A DNA stretch of 64,000 nt from Actinomadura parmotrematis (GCF_019458805.1 NZ_JAIBOA010000008.1:1-64000), one strand, 5' to 3'; positions 8,554 to 17,084 are shown, counted from the first letter of the stretch. Translations and numbers: made by a program. The notes: a model not told the origin generated them from the letters alone.

Positions 8554-9119
8554 GCGGCCCGGTGAACGGTCCGGTGAGCGGCCCGGCCGCTGTCGCGCGC
8601 ACGGTGCGGCGCATCGTCTCGCGCGCACGGTGGCGGCAGCGGCCCGATGCCCGCGTCGCGCTGGACCGGCTCGCCCAGGCCCTCGCCCGCGAGGGATGGC
8701 GGACGGCCGTCCACGATCATCACGGCTCCCCGTCGCTGCGGGTCACCGCGTCCGCCGTTCCCGACTTCGGCGAGACGATCACCGTCGTCGCCGACCCCGC
8801 CACCGGTGGGCCCTGCTACCTGTCCAGCACCGATTCGATCGTCGGTTCCTGTTCCGACCCGGCCCGCGCGGCCCGGCAGGTCACGGCGCGGCTCGGTCCC
8901 TGGATCGCCGCCGCGCTCGCCGGGCAGGCCCGCCGCCGGAACACCGCGTCCGACCTCCCGCCGATGACCCCCGGCCAGTTCCGCAGGCGCTTTCCCGATC
9001 TCCCCTGCTGGTGGGGCGACGCCACCCGCTCGTGGTGGGCCGCCACGCCGCGCGGGCTCGTCAGTGCGGCCACGCTTGAGGAGCTCTGTCGGGAGATCGG
9101 GCGGCGGGGTCTCGAATGA
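8550..9119 (+). CDS. Hypothetical protein (189 aa)
   Basis: I recognise no domain. The GTG start overlaps the previous stop by four bases. The N-terminus is a short repeat (SGPVNGPVSGP) mirrored in DNA as repeats of GGCCCGGTGA-like units. Residues ~30-100 look like a small alpha/beta domain (ALAREGWRTAVHDHHGSPSL, SAVPDFGETITVVADPATG), and the C-terminal third is rich in Trp (PCWWGDATRSWWAATPRG). It may be a cytoplasmic accessory of the neighbouring regulator pair. The stop codon lies inside the left arm of the following terminator. Confidence 0.6.
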   Translation: MSGPVNGPVSGPAAVARTVRRIVSRARWRQRPDARVALDRLAQALAREGWRTAVHDHHGSPSLRVTASAVPDFGETITVVADPATGGPCYLSSTDSIVGSCSDPARAARQVTARLGPWIAAALAGQARRRNTASDLPPMTPGQFRRRFPDLPCWWGDATRSWWAATPRGLVSAATLEELCREIGRRGLE

Positions 9120-9175
9120 CCGGTGCCGCGTGTGCGGCCGGAGCGGTGCTCCGGCCGCACACGCGGCACCGGTCA
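9117..9175. terminator. Bidirectional terminator, 28-bp perfect stem
   Basis: Bases 9117-9144 are exactly complementary to 9148-9175, with a three-base GGT loop. The stem begins at the TGA of the hypothetical gene and sits between it and a convergent exporter gene, so it can serve both strands. A perfect stem this long, overlapping a stop codon, is unusual. Confidence 0.85.
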
Positions 9176-9199
9176 ATGGGGCGGAGCAGGGTGCCGGAG

Positions 9200-10657
9200 T
9201 CAGGCGACCTGTGCTTCCTGGGGGTCGGGGACGGCGGCGGGTGCGGGAGCGGGAGCAGGGGCGGTGCGGCTCGGGAGGCGGGTGACGGCGGCGGCGGCGA
9301 GGAGGGCGAGGAGGGACGCCGCCAGGAAGACGGCGTGGGTGCCGGAGACGATCGAGGCCGCCGGGGAGGAGCCCGCCGCGGCCGCGTGGTGGGTGGCGGC
9401 GGTGTGCAGGGAGCCGAGGGCGCCCGCGCCGACGGCGCCGCCGAGGGACTGGAAGAAGCGGATGCCGGTGGTGGCGACGCCGAGTTGGGGGGCGGGGGCG
9501 GCGCCCTGGACGACCGTGATCAGGCGGCCGAGCAGGAACCCGAGGCCGAGGCCGAACAGCGTCATGTCGGCGCGGATCAGCCAGAGCGAGGTGGTCGTCC
9601 CGATCAGGGCGATGCCGCCGAGGGCGGCCGCCGCCAGGACCGTGCCGAGCAGGAGGAACGTCCGGTCCGACAGGTCCAGGCGGGACGCGAGGACGCCGGA
9701 GACCACCAGGCCGGCGGCGGTGAAGGCCAGGTAGAGGCCCGCCGCGGAGGCGTCGACGCCGCGGACGGTCTGCAGGTAGACGCTGAGGTAGACGAGCGCG
9801 CCGAGCATCGCCGCGCCGACGAGGCCCTGCACGAGGAAGCCGAGCCGGATCTCGGGGACGCGGAACAGCGTCAGCGGCAGGATCGGGTGCTCGGCCGTCG
9901 CCTGCCGCCACAGGAACAGGGCGAGCGTGGCCAGGGCCGCCGCGCCGAGCCCGAGGATCTGCGGCGAGGACCAGGCGTAGGTGGTGCCCGCCCATTCGGC
10001 GACGAGCAGGAGGGCGGAGGCGAACAGGGCGGCCAGCGCGGCGCCGGCGAAGTCGATGGAGGTCGCGGGGCGGGCGGCGCGGGGCAGGCGGACCACCAGC
10101 AGCAGCCCGGCGATGATCAGCAGGCCCAGCGGCAGGTTCACGTAGAAGATCAGGCGCCAGTCGGCGTGGTCGGCGAGCAGGCCGCCGACCAGCGGGCCGA
10201 TCGCCATGCCGAGGCCGCCGACCAGGCCGGCCGCGCCGCCGGGGCCCTTCTTCTCCTCCGGTCCCTTGAGCATCGCCATCATCACCATCGTCACGCTCAT
10301 CAGGCCGCCCGCGCCGAGGCCCTGCACCGCCCGGAAGGCGATCAGCTCGGTCATGCTCTGGGCGGCCCCGCAGAGGGCCGAGCCGGCGAGGAACGTGCCG
10401 ATGGCCCCGAGCATCACCGGCCGGGCGCCGAACAGGTCGCAGAGGCGGCCGTAGAGGGGCAGCACCGCGGTGGCCGCGAGGGTGAACGACGCCACCAGCC
10501 AGGAGACGTGCTCGACGCCGTGGGCCGGGTCGAGATCGCGGGCGATCGGCACGATCGCCGAGGTCACGATGTTCTGGTCGAGGATCGCCAGGATGATCGT
10601 CAAGAGGCAGAGCAGCATGCCGACCTTGCGCTGGGCGTCGGTCATCGGGTTCGTCAT
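9200..10657 (-). CDS. MFS drug exporter, DHA2/EmrB-QacA type
   Basis: A 485-residue, 14-helix DHA2 transporter. Its landmarks are LAILDQNIVTSAIVPIARDL in helix 1, the LYGRLCDLFGARPVM loop and the GPLVGGLLADHADWRLIFYV segment between helices 5 and 6. The ATG at 10657 begins seven bases after a TACGGT -10-like hexamer, so the message is probably leaderless, which explains the missing ribosome site. It is divergent from a TetR regulator across an 79-bp control region, the usual arrangement for a repressed efflux pump. The substrate is unknown. Confidence 0.9.
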   Translation of the reverse strand: MTNPMTDAQRKVGMLLCLLTIILAILDQNIVTSAIVPIARDLDPAHGVEHVSWLVASFTLAATAVLPLYGRLCDLFGARPVMLGAIGTFLAGSALCGAAQSMTELIAFRAVQGLGAGGLMSVTMVMMAMLKGPEEKKGPGGAAGLVGGLGMAIGPLVGGLLADHADWRLIFYVNLPLGLLIIAGLLLVVRLPRAARPATSIDFAGAALAALFASALLLVAEWAGTTYAWSSPQILGLGAAALATLALFLWRQATAEHPILPLTLFRVPEIRLGFLVQGLVGAAMLGALVYLSVYLQTVRGVDASAAGLYLAFTAAGLVVSGVLASRLDLSDRTFLLLGTVLAAAALGGIALIGTTTSLWLIRADMTLFGLGLGFLLGRLITVVQGAAPAPQLGVATTGIRFFQSLGGAVGAGALGSLHTAATHHAAAAGSSPAASIVSGTHAVFLAASLLALLAAAAVTRLPSRTAPAPAPAPAAVPDPQEAQVA

Positions 10658-10736
10658 GGGAGAACCGTACGACCGAATCTTGTACTCGGTCAATAGTTTT
10701 ATCGAGATTAATTTTCGACCTGGTACAGTGTTGTCC
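10658..10736. promoter_or_regulatory. Divergent promoters and TetR operator candidate
   Basis: Leftward: TTGACC, an 18-bp spacer, then TACGGT, seven bases before the exporter ATG. Rightward: TACAGT (10724-10729), seven bases before the tetR ATG. Imperfect arms GTACTCGGTC (10682-10691) and GACCTGGTAC (10717-10726; 8 of 10 complementary) flank an A/T-rich centre and overlap both promoters, as expected for repression by the adjacent TetR protein. Confidence 0.55.
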
Positions 10737-11339
10737 ATGGCTGAGATGGGACTGCGGGAGCGCAAGAAGGCGGAGACGCGGCGGGCGATCTGGCACACGG
10801 CGATGGAGGCGTTCCTGGAACGCGGCTTCGAGGAGACGTCGGTGGCGGAGATCGCCCTCGCCGCCAACATCTCGAAGATGACCTTCTTCAACTACTTCGG
10901 CTCCAAGGAGGATCTCGTCCTCGGGCCCGCCGAGGACCACGTCGGCGACGACGCGGCGGTCGCGGCACAGAGCCCGGAGCCGCTGCGCGCCCTGCGCGAC
11001 CTGCACCTCTCCCGGGTCGACGGGCGCGACCCGGCGGTCGGGATGTGCGACATCCCGAGCGTCCTCGGCGTCTTCCGCCTCGTCTCCGAGAGCCCCGCCC
11101 TGATGGCCCGCTTCCAGCTCGGCCAGCACCGGCGCGAGCAGCTCCTCGCCGAGGCCCTCGGCGGCGACGAGGCCGCCCGCCTCATGGCCGCGCTGGTTTC
11201 CGCGACGCTCCGCCACCTCACCGGCGAGAACGTCGGCGAGCTCCTCACCGGCGCCTCCGCCGACGACGTGGCCGCCCGCGCCCGCGAACGCGCCACCACC
11301 GCCTTCGACCGCCTCGACATCGCCTTCGCCCGGTCCTGA
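10737..11339 (+). CDS. TetR-family transcriptional regulator
   Basis: The 200-residue protein begins MAEMGLRERKKAETRRAIW and has the TetR helix-turn-helix at residues ~35-60 (TSVAEIALAANISKMTFFNY, then FGSKEDLV). The C-terminal ligand domain shows GVFRLVSESPALMARFQ and RLMAALVSATLRHLT, as in regulators of actinobacterial MFS pumps. The ATG lies seven bases after a TACAGT hexamer (leaderless). It probably represses the divergent exporter and itself. The inducer is unknown. Confidence 0.92.
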   Translation: MAEMGLRERKKAETRRAIWHTAMEAFLERGFEETSVAEIALAANISKMTFFNYFGSKEDLVLGPAEDHVGDDAAVAAQSPEPLRALRDLHLSRVDGRDPAVGMCDIPSVLGVFRLVSESPALMARFQLGQHRREQLLAEALGGDEAARLMAALVSATLRHLTGENVGELLTGASADDVAARARERATTAFDRLDIAFARS

Positions 11340-11346
11340 GGCGACG

Positions 11347-11901
11347 ATGTCCGGCGATTTCGAGCTGACCATGGACGAGCTGCGGGCCGTGGCGCGCTAC
11401 GCGGCGACCAGCGCCGAGGACGTCCTCGCGGTGTTCGAGAAGTCCGTCCCCGGCGACCCCCGCCCGCGCGCGGCTCTGGACGCGGCGCGCACGTTCGCCG
11501 ACGGCGCGCGACGGACCGGGCTCCAGCGCACCGCCTCGACGGACGCGCACCGGGCCGCCGCCGAGGCCGGCACGGAGGCGGCGCGGCTCGCCGCGCGCTG
11601 CGCCGGCGACGCCGCGGCCGCCGCCTACCTGCATCCGATAGCGCGCGCCACCCAGGTGGGGCACATCCTGCGCGCCGCCGCGAGCGCCGCCCGCATTGCC
11701 GAGCTGGAAGCGGGCGGCGACCCCGCCGCCGCGGAACGGTCGATCGAGCAGGCCCGGCAGCGCGCCACGCCCACCCTGGTCGACGTGCTGTGCCGGTACC
11801 CGCCCGCCCCGGCGGCGGGCAACCGCGTCGCCCGGCTCATGAGCGCCCTGGACACCGCCCTGCGCGCGTCCCGACCGGACCGGACCTCAGCCGTCGAGTA
11901 G
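11347..11901 (+). CDS. Putative immunity protein (Imm-5-like helical family)
   Basis: A 184-residue all-helical protein. Its pattern ([71 protein letters not shown]) resembles the actinobacterial family annotated as putative immunity proteins of the Imm-5-like type. That family name comes from polymorphic-toxin surveys; no toxin gene is adjacent here, so the role is open. It starts eight bases after tetR and may be co-transcribed with it. Its 3' end overlaps the convergent helicase-domain gene by 15 bases. Confidence 0.7.
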   Translation: MSGDFELTMDELRAVARYAATSAEDVLAVFEKSVPGDPRPRAALDAARTFADGARRTGLQRTASTDAHRAAAEAGTEAARLAARCAGDAAAAAYLHPIARATQVGHILRAAASAARIAELEAGGDPAAAERSIEQARQRATPTLVDVLCRYPPAPAAGNRVARLMSALDTALRASRPDRTSAVE

Positions 11902-14058
11902 ACGGCGGGCCAGTTCCAGAGGATCGGGGGATCGGCGGCCCGCGCGGCGGGGTGCGGCCGCCGGCGCTGCGGGACGTTCGACGGCGAGGGCGCCGGTCCC
12001 GTCCTCCTGGGCGGGGGCGTAGCCGGCGGCGCGCAAGGCGTGCAGCGTCGCGGCGGGCGGTTCGGCGGAGGCCAGCACGGTCGGGGCGAGGGCGCGCAGG
12101 CGCAGGGACGCCAGCGCGCGGTGCGCGACCAGCTCCGCCAGGAGCGCCTCGTCGTCGGAGCGGAGGCAGCAGGCGACGGGCACCACCTTGACCCGGCCGT
12201 GCCGGGCGGCGACGTCCTTGATCCGGTACTCCAGCGTCTGCGGCAGCGGGACGGCGGAGGCCGTCGCGAGCGACGCCAGCAGCGCCTCGCCGGACGTTCC
12301 CGCGTCCAGTGCGGCGCGGATCGTCGCGTCGGTGAAGCGCCAGACGGCCGCGCCTCCCCTGCCCTCGCGCTCGGCCGCGGCGTCGAGCAGGGCGGCGAGG
12401 CGCGGCGCCGGCGGACCGGGGACGACGGCGATCCCGTCCGCCTGGAAGTAGGCGCGCTCCTGGAGCGGCGGCAGCATCGCGTCCACGGCCGCCGCGATCC
12501 GCTCCTCGTCGGGTCCGCGCTCGGCCAGCACCCGGCCGGGGCCGGTCAGCGCGTTCGCGGCGACCAGGCCGAGCGCCCTGGCCTCGCCGTAAGTGGCGTC
12601 GAGGCGGGGCGGCACGTCGTGGGCGGACGCGAACGCCATGGGGCGGAACCAGATGACGGCCAGCAGCAGGGTGTCCAGCCCGGTGGACGCGCCCTGCCCC
12701 TCGGGCAGGGTCGCGAGGGCTTCCAGCAGGGCGGTGCGGACCGCAGGAGCGGACGGGTCGTCGGGGGCGGCCAGGGCCACGGACCGAGCGTCGTCCTCCC
12801 GCGGCCAGTCCGTGATGACCAGCTCGTGGCGGTACCAGGCGGCGACGAGGACGGCGATCCGCTCGCCCGGCGACGCCGCGCGCCAGCGGTCCGCGGCGGC
12901 GGTGGGCGCGAGCCCCGCGCCGGAGACGGCCAGCAGACCGGCCGCGGCGGCGAGGTCGATCCACAGGCGTGCCTCGTCCTCGGCGGCGCCGAGCGCCTTG
13001 GCCAGCCGCGCCGTCTCCCGCACGGCGAGACCGCCGGACTTGCGCGGCGCGGCGGGCCGTCCGGCCAGTTCGGCGAGCAGCGCGCCGACCCGGTCGAGCG
13101 TTTCCAGCACGGCCGCCTGCGCCTGCCCGGCGGGCTCCCCCGGAGGCAGCGCGCCGGACGGCAGCGCTCCCGGGTACAGGCTGAGCTCGGGGAGCGGGGC
13201 GGCGCCGCGCAGCGCGTCGGCGACCTCCTTCGGCACCACCGCGATGTCGTCGTCCAGCGGGACGATGAGGGCGCGCGCGGCGAGCCAGTCGGTGTCGGGG
13301 TCGCCCGATCCGCCGTCCCGGAACACGAAGCGGGCGCCGTCCCGCTGGAAGCAGTGGGTGCCGAGCCCCGAGCTCTCGTCCACGAGCCGCTGGAGCATCC
13401 GCCGGGCCTCGGCGGGCGCGCCGGCGACGATCTCGCGGACGAGGCCGGGCTCGCCGAGCAGGAGCGCGATCTCGTTGTCGCTCACCGTCCGCGTGCCGTT
13501 GGGCAGGCCGAGGGTGCCGGCGATGCGCCGGACGGCGGGGGCGGCGAACTCCCGCGTCAGGGCCTCGAAGACCGACGGCTCCTCGTAGGCGCCCCGCGCG
13601 TCCAGCAGTGTCATCATCACGGCGGGCATGGCGAGGCGGTCCCCGGCCACCGGGACGAGCAGGGCGCGCCGCTCCAGCTCCCGCAGCACATCGGCGAAGC
13701 CCGTTCCGTCCGGGGCCGTCTCGGCGTGCGCGAACCGGGCGGCGAGGGCGGCCCGCTCCAGCGTCACCGGAGGGAGGGCGGGCAGGCCCGGCAGGCCGGA
13801 CGCGAAGAACGCGAAGTCGTGGTCGAAGTCGTTCGACGCGTCGACGAGGGCGACGGCCTCGGCGAGGACTTGGACGAGCGGGAGCGGAGCGTCCAGCAGG
13901 AGCCGCGTCGAGGTGTCCGACAGCAGCGCGCGGGCCGCGTCGGCGAGGCTCCGCGGCGCTCTCCCGGCTGAGAGCCACGGCCGGCGCGCGAGCAGTCCGC
14001 CCAGGTCTTCGACGGTCCAGCCGCGCAGCGTCTCGGTGAAATCGCGCCACGCGTCCAT
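11887..14058 (-). CDS. Helicase-associated (XPB/Ssl2-like N-terminal) domain protein
   Basis: This 723-residue actinobacterial protein carries the Helicase_C_3-type region near its C-terminus (residues ~540-640; YFQADGIAVVPGP, VWRFTDATIRAALDAGTSGE, then LPQTLEYRIKDVAARHGRVK). The rest is helical winged-helix-like repeats with no helicase motor motifs. In many actinobacteria the homologue is near an XPB-like helicase gene; none is visible here. It is likely a nucleic-acid-binding accessory protein, but no reaction is known. The ATG at 14058 begins MDAWRDFTETLRGWTVEDL, typical of the family. Confidence 0.82.
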   Translation of the reverse strand: MDAWRDFTETLRGWTVEDLGGLLARRPWLSAGRAPRSLADAARALLSDTSTRLLLDAPLPLVQVLAEAVALVDASNDFDHDFAFFASGLPGLPALPPVTLERAALAARFAHAETAPDGTGFADVLRELERRALLVPVAGDRLAMPAVMMTLLDARGAYEEPSVFEALTREFAAPAVRRIAGTLGLPNGTRTVSDNEIALLLGEPGLVREIVAGAPAEARRMLQRLVDESSGLGTHCFQRDGARFVFRDGGSGDPDTDWLAARALIVPLDDDIAVVPKEVADALRGAAPLPELSLYPGALPSGALPPGEPAGQAQAAVLETLDRVGALLAELAGRPAAPRKSGGLAVRETARLAKALGAAEDEARLWIDLAAAAGLLAVSGAGLAPTAAADRWRAASPGERIAVLVAAWYRHELVITDWPREDDARSVALAAPDDPSAPAVRTALLEALATLPEGQGASTGLDTLLLAVIWFRPMAFASAHDVPPRLDATYGEARALGLVAANALTGPGRVLAERGPDEERIAAAVDAMLPPLQERAYFQADGIAVVPGPPAPRLAALLDAAAEREGRGGAAVWRFTDATIRAALDAGTSGEALLASLATASAVPLPQTLEYRIKDVAARHGRVKVVPVACCLRSDDEALLAELVAHRALASLRLRALAPTVLASAEPPAATLHALRAAGYAPAQEDGTGALAVERPAAPAAAPRRAGRRSPDPLELARRLLDG

Positions 14059-14106
14059 GGGGCGAGCCTAGAGCCCGCCGCGCAGGCCGGAGGCGGTTAC
14101 GGGGAC

Positions 14107-14148
14107 AGGTATTTTGGCATAGGTATCTCTTCATAGGTATTATCGCCC
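14107..14148 (+). promoter_or_regulatory. Promoter with three 14-bp direct repeats
   Basis: AGGTAT occurs at 14107, 14121 and 14135, exactly 14 bases apart; the first two units also share a closing CAT. A promoter TTGGCA (14114-14119), 18-bp spacer, TATTAT (14138-14143) lies inside the array, and the marR GTG starts six bases later, implying a leaderless message. The array is probably an autoregulatory operator, though MarR sites are normally inverted repeats. Confidence 0.6.
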
Positions 14149-14149
14149 G

Positions 14150-14623
14150 GTGACCGCCTCCCGCCCGTCCGCGCAGGACATCGACGCCACGGCCGCGGCC
14201 CTGGTGCCGCTGCTGCCCGCGCTGAACCGGGCGATGGAGCGGCACGTGCGGGAGACGCTCCCTTACCCGCCGCTGCCCGAGGGGCAGCTCGCGCTGCTCC
14301 GGCTCGTCGCCGAGCAGCCGGGCGTCACCGTGCGGGAGGCGGCGTCCGCGCTGCTGGTCAAGCCGAACAACGCCAGCGCCCTGGTGTCCCAGCTCGTCGG
14401 GCACGGCCTGCTGGAGCGCCGCGCCGACGGCGGGGACCGGCGGGTCGCGCACCTGCTGCCGACCCCCCTCATGCTGGAGCGCCTCGCCGAGGTCGAGGGG
14501 CTGAAGCGCGCCTTCCTCGCCCAGGCCCTCCGCGCCCTCAGCGACGGCGAGCAGGCCGCGCTGGGGTCGGCCACCGGCGCGCTCGCGGCGCTCGCGGCGT
14601 CGCTGCCCGCCCTCCGCGGCTGA
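14150..14623 (+). CDS. MarR-family transcriptional regulator
   Basis: The 157-residue protein has a MarR core: LPEGQLALLRLVAEQPGVTV, then REAASALLVKPNNASALVSQ as the recognition helix region and the wing GHGLLERRADGGDRRVAHLL. The GTG start follows the TATTAT hexamer by six bases. The co-directional DHA2 exporter starts 62 bases after its stop, so the pair likely forms a self-regulated efflux unit. The ligand is unknown. Confidence 0.87.
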   Translation: MTASRPSAQDIDATAAALVPLLPALNRAMERHVRETLPYPPLPEGQLALLRLVAEQPGVTVREAASALLVKPNNASALVSQLVGHGLLERRADGGDRRVAHLLPTPLMLERLAEVEGLKRAFLAQALRALSDGEQAALGSATGALAALAASLPALRG

Positions 14624-14685
14624 TCCCTCCTTTCCCGAAGAACGTTCCGCGCCCGCGTGCGCGCTCCCGAAGACAAGGCTCCTCC

Positions 14686-16272
14686 ATGTCCACTGCCCCC
14701 ACGGGCTCATCGACCCTGCCCGCGAGCGGCGCCGCCCCGGCGCCGTCCGGGCGCCGGGCCAACCCCTGGCTCACGCTCGTCGCCGTCGCGTTCGGCCTGT
14801 TCATGGTCGGGCTGGACGGCTCGGTCGTGTCCATCGCCAACCCCGAGATCGGCCGGGCGCTGCACGCCTCGACCGCCGATCTCCAGTGGGTGACCAACGC
14901 CTACCTGCTCGCCCTCGCCGCCTCGCTCATCCTCGGCGGCAAGCTCGGCGACCGGTTCGGGCGCCGTACCTTCTACCTCGTCGGCGTCGCCGGGTTCACG
15001 CTCGCCTCGGTCGCGATCGGGCTGTCCGGCTCGATCGCCGGTGTGATCGTCTTCCGCGCCTTCCAGGGCCTGTTCGGCGGCCTGCTCATGCCGAACACCC
15101 TCGGCCTGCTGCGCGCGGTGTTCCCGCCGAAGAAGTTCGGCATGGCCGTCGGCATCTGGGCGATGGTGTCGTCGGTGTCGACCGCGCTCGGCCCGATCGT
15201 CGGCGGGCTGCTCGTGCAGCACGTCGGCTGGGAGTCGGTCTTCTACATCAACGCGCCCGTCGGCGTCCTCGCGCTCGCCGTCAGCGCGTTCGTGCTGCCG
15301 CAGAGCCGCGACTCCACCGGCCACCACCGCTTCGACGTCGGCGGCGTCGTGCTGCTCGCGCTCGGCCTCGTCGTGCTGGTGTTCGGCGTGGTGAAGGGCG
15401 AGACGTGGGGCTGGACGGCCGCCGGGACGCTCGGCTCGCTCGCCGCCGGCCTGGCGGTCCTCGCGCTGTTCTGCCGGCACGAGACGCGGCGGGAGCACCC
15501 GCTGCTGCCCATGCGGCTGTTCCGCAGCCCCGCGCTGACGATCGGCACCGTCATCACCGCGGTGAACTTCTTCACCCTGCTCGGCTCGATCTTCTTCATC
15601 ATGCTGTACCTGCAGAACGTGCGCGGGTTCTCGCCGGTCGAAGCGGGCGTCCGGACGCTGCCCCTCAGCCTCGCCTCGGTCGTCGCCGCGCCGCTCGGCG
15701 CCGCCGTGACCGACCGGTTCGGCGCCCGCGTGTCGATGCCGATCGGCATGCTGCTGCAGGCCGGCGCGTCCCTGTGGATGCTGACCTGGCAGAGCGACTC
15801 GGCCTACGGCGCGTTCTGGCCGCCGTTCGTCGCGCTCGGCCTCGGCGTCGGCATGGTGATGTCGGCGTCCTCCGAGGCGATCGTCGGGAACGCGCCGGTG
15901 CGGGACGGCGGCGTCGCGGGCGGCCTCCAGGCCACGGCCTTGCAGGTCGGCGGCGCGCTCGGCACCTCGGTGCTGGTGTCGCTGATCAGCGGCCGGGTCG
16001 GCGGCACGCTCGTGGACGAGCTGACCGGCGCCGGCGTCCCCGCGCAGGCCGCCGCCCGGCTCGGCGAGGCCGAGGACGCCGTGTCGATGGGCGTCGCGCC
16101 CGTCTCGGCGTCCATGCCCGAGCAGCTGCGCGCCGCCGTCGTCGAGGGCAGCGGGCACGCGTTCATGAACGGCGTGCACACCGCCGCGGCCGTGACGGCC
16201 GTGCTCTGCCTGGCGGGCGCCGTCCTCGCCGCCGTCGGCGTGCGGCGCGGCTCCGTCCCCGCCGCCGGGTAG
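14686..16272 (+). CDS. MFS drug exporter, DHA2/EmrB-QacA type
   Basis: A 528-residue 14-helix transporter: FMVGLDGSVVSIANPEIGRA in helix 1, WVTNAYLLALAASLILGG, the GDRFGRRTFYLVG loop and GPIVGGLLVQHVGWESVFYI. The cytosolic N-terminus is Pro/Ser/Ala-rich. A long periplasmic loop near residues 450-490 (LGEAEDAVSMGVAPVSASMP) precedes the last helix, as in landomycin/methylenomycin-type exporters; the actual substrate is not predictable. It ends in a strong hairpin terminator. Confidence 0.9.
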   Translation: MSTAPTGSSTLPASGAAPAPSGRRANPWLTLVAVAFGLFMVGLDGSVVSIANPEIGRALHASTADLQWVTNAYLLALAASLILGGKLGDRFGRRTFYLVGVAGFTLASVAIGLSGSIAGVIVFRAFQGLFGGLLMPNTLGLLRAVFPPKKFGMAVGIWAMVSSVSTALGPIVGGLLVQHVGWESVFYINAPVGVLALAVSAFVLPQSRDSTGHHRFDVGGVVLLALGLVVLVFGVVKGETWGWTAAGTLGSLAAGLAVLALFCRHETRREHPLLPMRLFRSPALTIGTVITAVNFFTLLGSIFFIMLYLQNVRGFSPVEAGVRTLPLSLASVVAAPLGAAVTDRFGARVSMPIGMLLQAGASLWMLTWQSDSAYGAFWPPFVALGLGVGMVMSASSEAIVGNAPVRDGGVAGGLQATALQVGGALGTSVLVSLISGRVGGTLVDELTGAGVPAQAAARLGEAEDAVSMGVAPVSASMPEQLRAAVVEGSGHAFMNGVHTAAAVTAVLCLAGAVLAAVGVRRGSVPAAG

Positions 16273-16275
16273 ACC

Positions 16276-16319
16276 GCCGCGCGCCCCGGCCGGACGAGGG
16301 GGCGGCCGGGGCGCGCGGC
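16276..16319 (+). terminator. Terminator, 17-bp perfect stem
   Basis: Bases 16276-16292 pair perfectly with 16303-16319 across a 10-base loop, starting three bases after the exporter stop. It separates the exporter from the VOC gene. Confidence 0.85.
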
Positions 16320-16334
16320 CCTTACGATCACCGG

Positions 16335-17078
16335 ATGGCTCTGCAACTCGTCCAGGTGAACGCCAAGGCCCGCGACGACGCGGCGCTCGGCCGGTTCTGG
16401 GCGGACGCGCTCGGCTGGGCGGCGGCCGGCCGCGAACCCGGCGTGACCCACGTCGAACCCGCCGGTTTCGCCTGGCCGAACCCCACCGCCGTCTGCCTGG
16501 ACGTCGTCGCCGTCCCCGACCCTGGAACCGTCCGGTACCGCGTCCATCTCGACCTCGCCACCACCTCCCCCGCCCACCACGCCGGACTGATCGCCCGCCT
16601 CCGGGACCTCGGCGCGACCCCCGCCGACATCGGCCAGGGCGACGTCCCCTGGACGGTCCTGGCCGACCCCGAGGGCAACGTGTTCTGCGTCCTGGAACCC
16701 CGCGACCTCTACCGGGACACCGGTCCGATCGCCGCCGTCGTCGTCGACTGCGCCGACCCGCGCGCCCTCGCCCGCTTCTGGGGCGAGGCGATGGGCTGGA
16801 CGGCGCACGAGACGACCGGCGACCACGTCCGCCTGCGCTCGCCCGCGAACGTCGGCCCCTACCTGGAGTTCCTCCGCACCCCCGCCGCGCGCACCTGGTG
16901 GAACCGCCTCCACCTCGACCTGGCCCCCGACCGGGGCGACGACAAGGCGGCGCACGTGGCCCGCCTGCAAGCCCTGGGCGCGGCGCCCGCCGACATCGGG
17001 CAGGGCGACGTCCCCTGGACCGTCATGGCCGACCCCGAGGGCAACGAGTTCTGCGTCCTGGCCCGCGCCACGGCCTGA
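16335..17078 (+). CDS. VOC-superfamily protein with two glyoxalase-like domains
   Basis: The 247-residue protein is an internal duplication. Residues 1-118 and 124-245 each carry a Glyoxalase_6-type half: LGRFWADALGWAA / LARFWGEAMGWTA, (VHLDLATTSP) / (LHLDLAPDRGD), GATPADIGQGDVPWTVLADP / GAAPADIGQGDVPWTVMADP, then GN-x-FCVL. Two halves could form one pseudo-dimeric cupped active site. Reaction and ligand are unknown; these are widespread cytosolic proteins in actinomycetes. The ATG at 16335 starts the conserved MALQLVQVNAKARD. Confidence 0.85.
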   Translation: MALQLVQVNAKARDDAALGRFWADALGWAAAGREPGVTHVEPAGFAWPNPTAVCLDVVAVPDPGTVRYRVHLDLATTSPAHHAGLIARLRDLGATPADIGQGDVPWTVLADPEGNVFCVLEPRDLYRDTGPIAAVVVDCADPRALARFWGEAMGWTAHETTGDHVRLRSPANVGPYLEFLRTPAARTWWNRLHLDLAPDRGDDKAAHVARLQALGAAPADIGQGDVPWTVMADPEGNEFCVLARATA

Positions 17079-17084
17079 GAAACG

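Noticed and set aside
8391..11372. A 993-codon minus-strand frame across the exporter/TetR region
   Set aside because: Its translation is Arg/Pro-rich low-complexity and runs antisense or out of frame to well-recognised MFS and TetR genes.
11837..14710. A 957-codon minus-strand frame
   Set aside because: Out-of-frame shadow of the helicase-associated-domain gene (11887-14058), antisense to marR.
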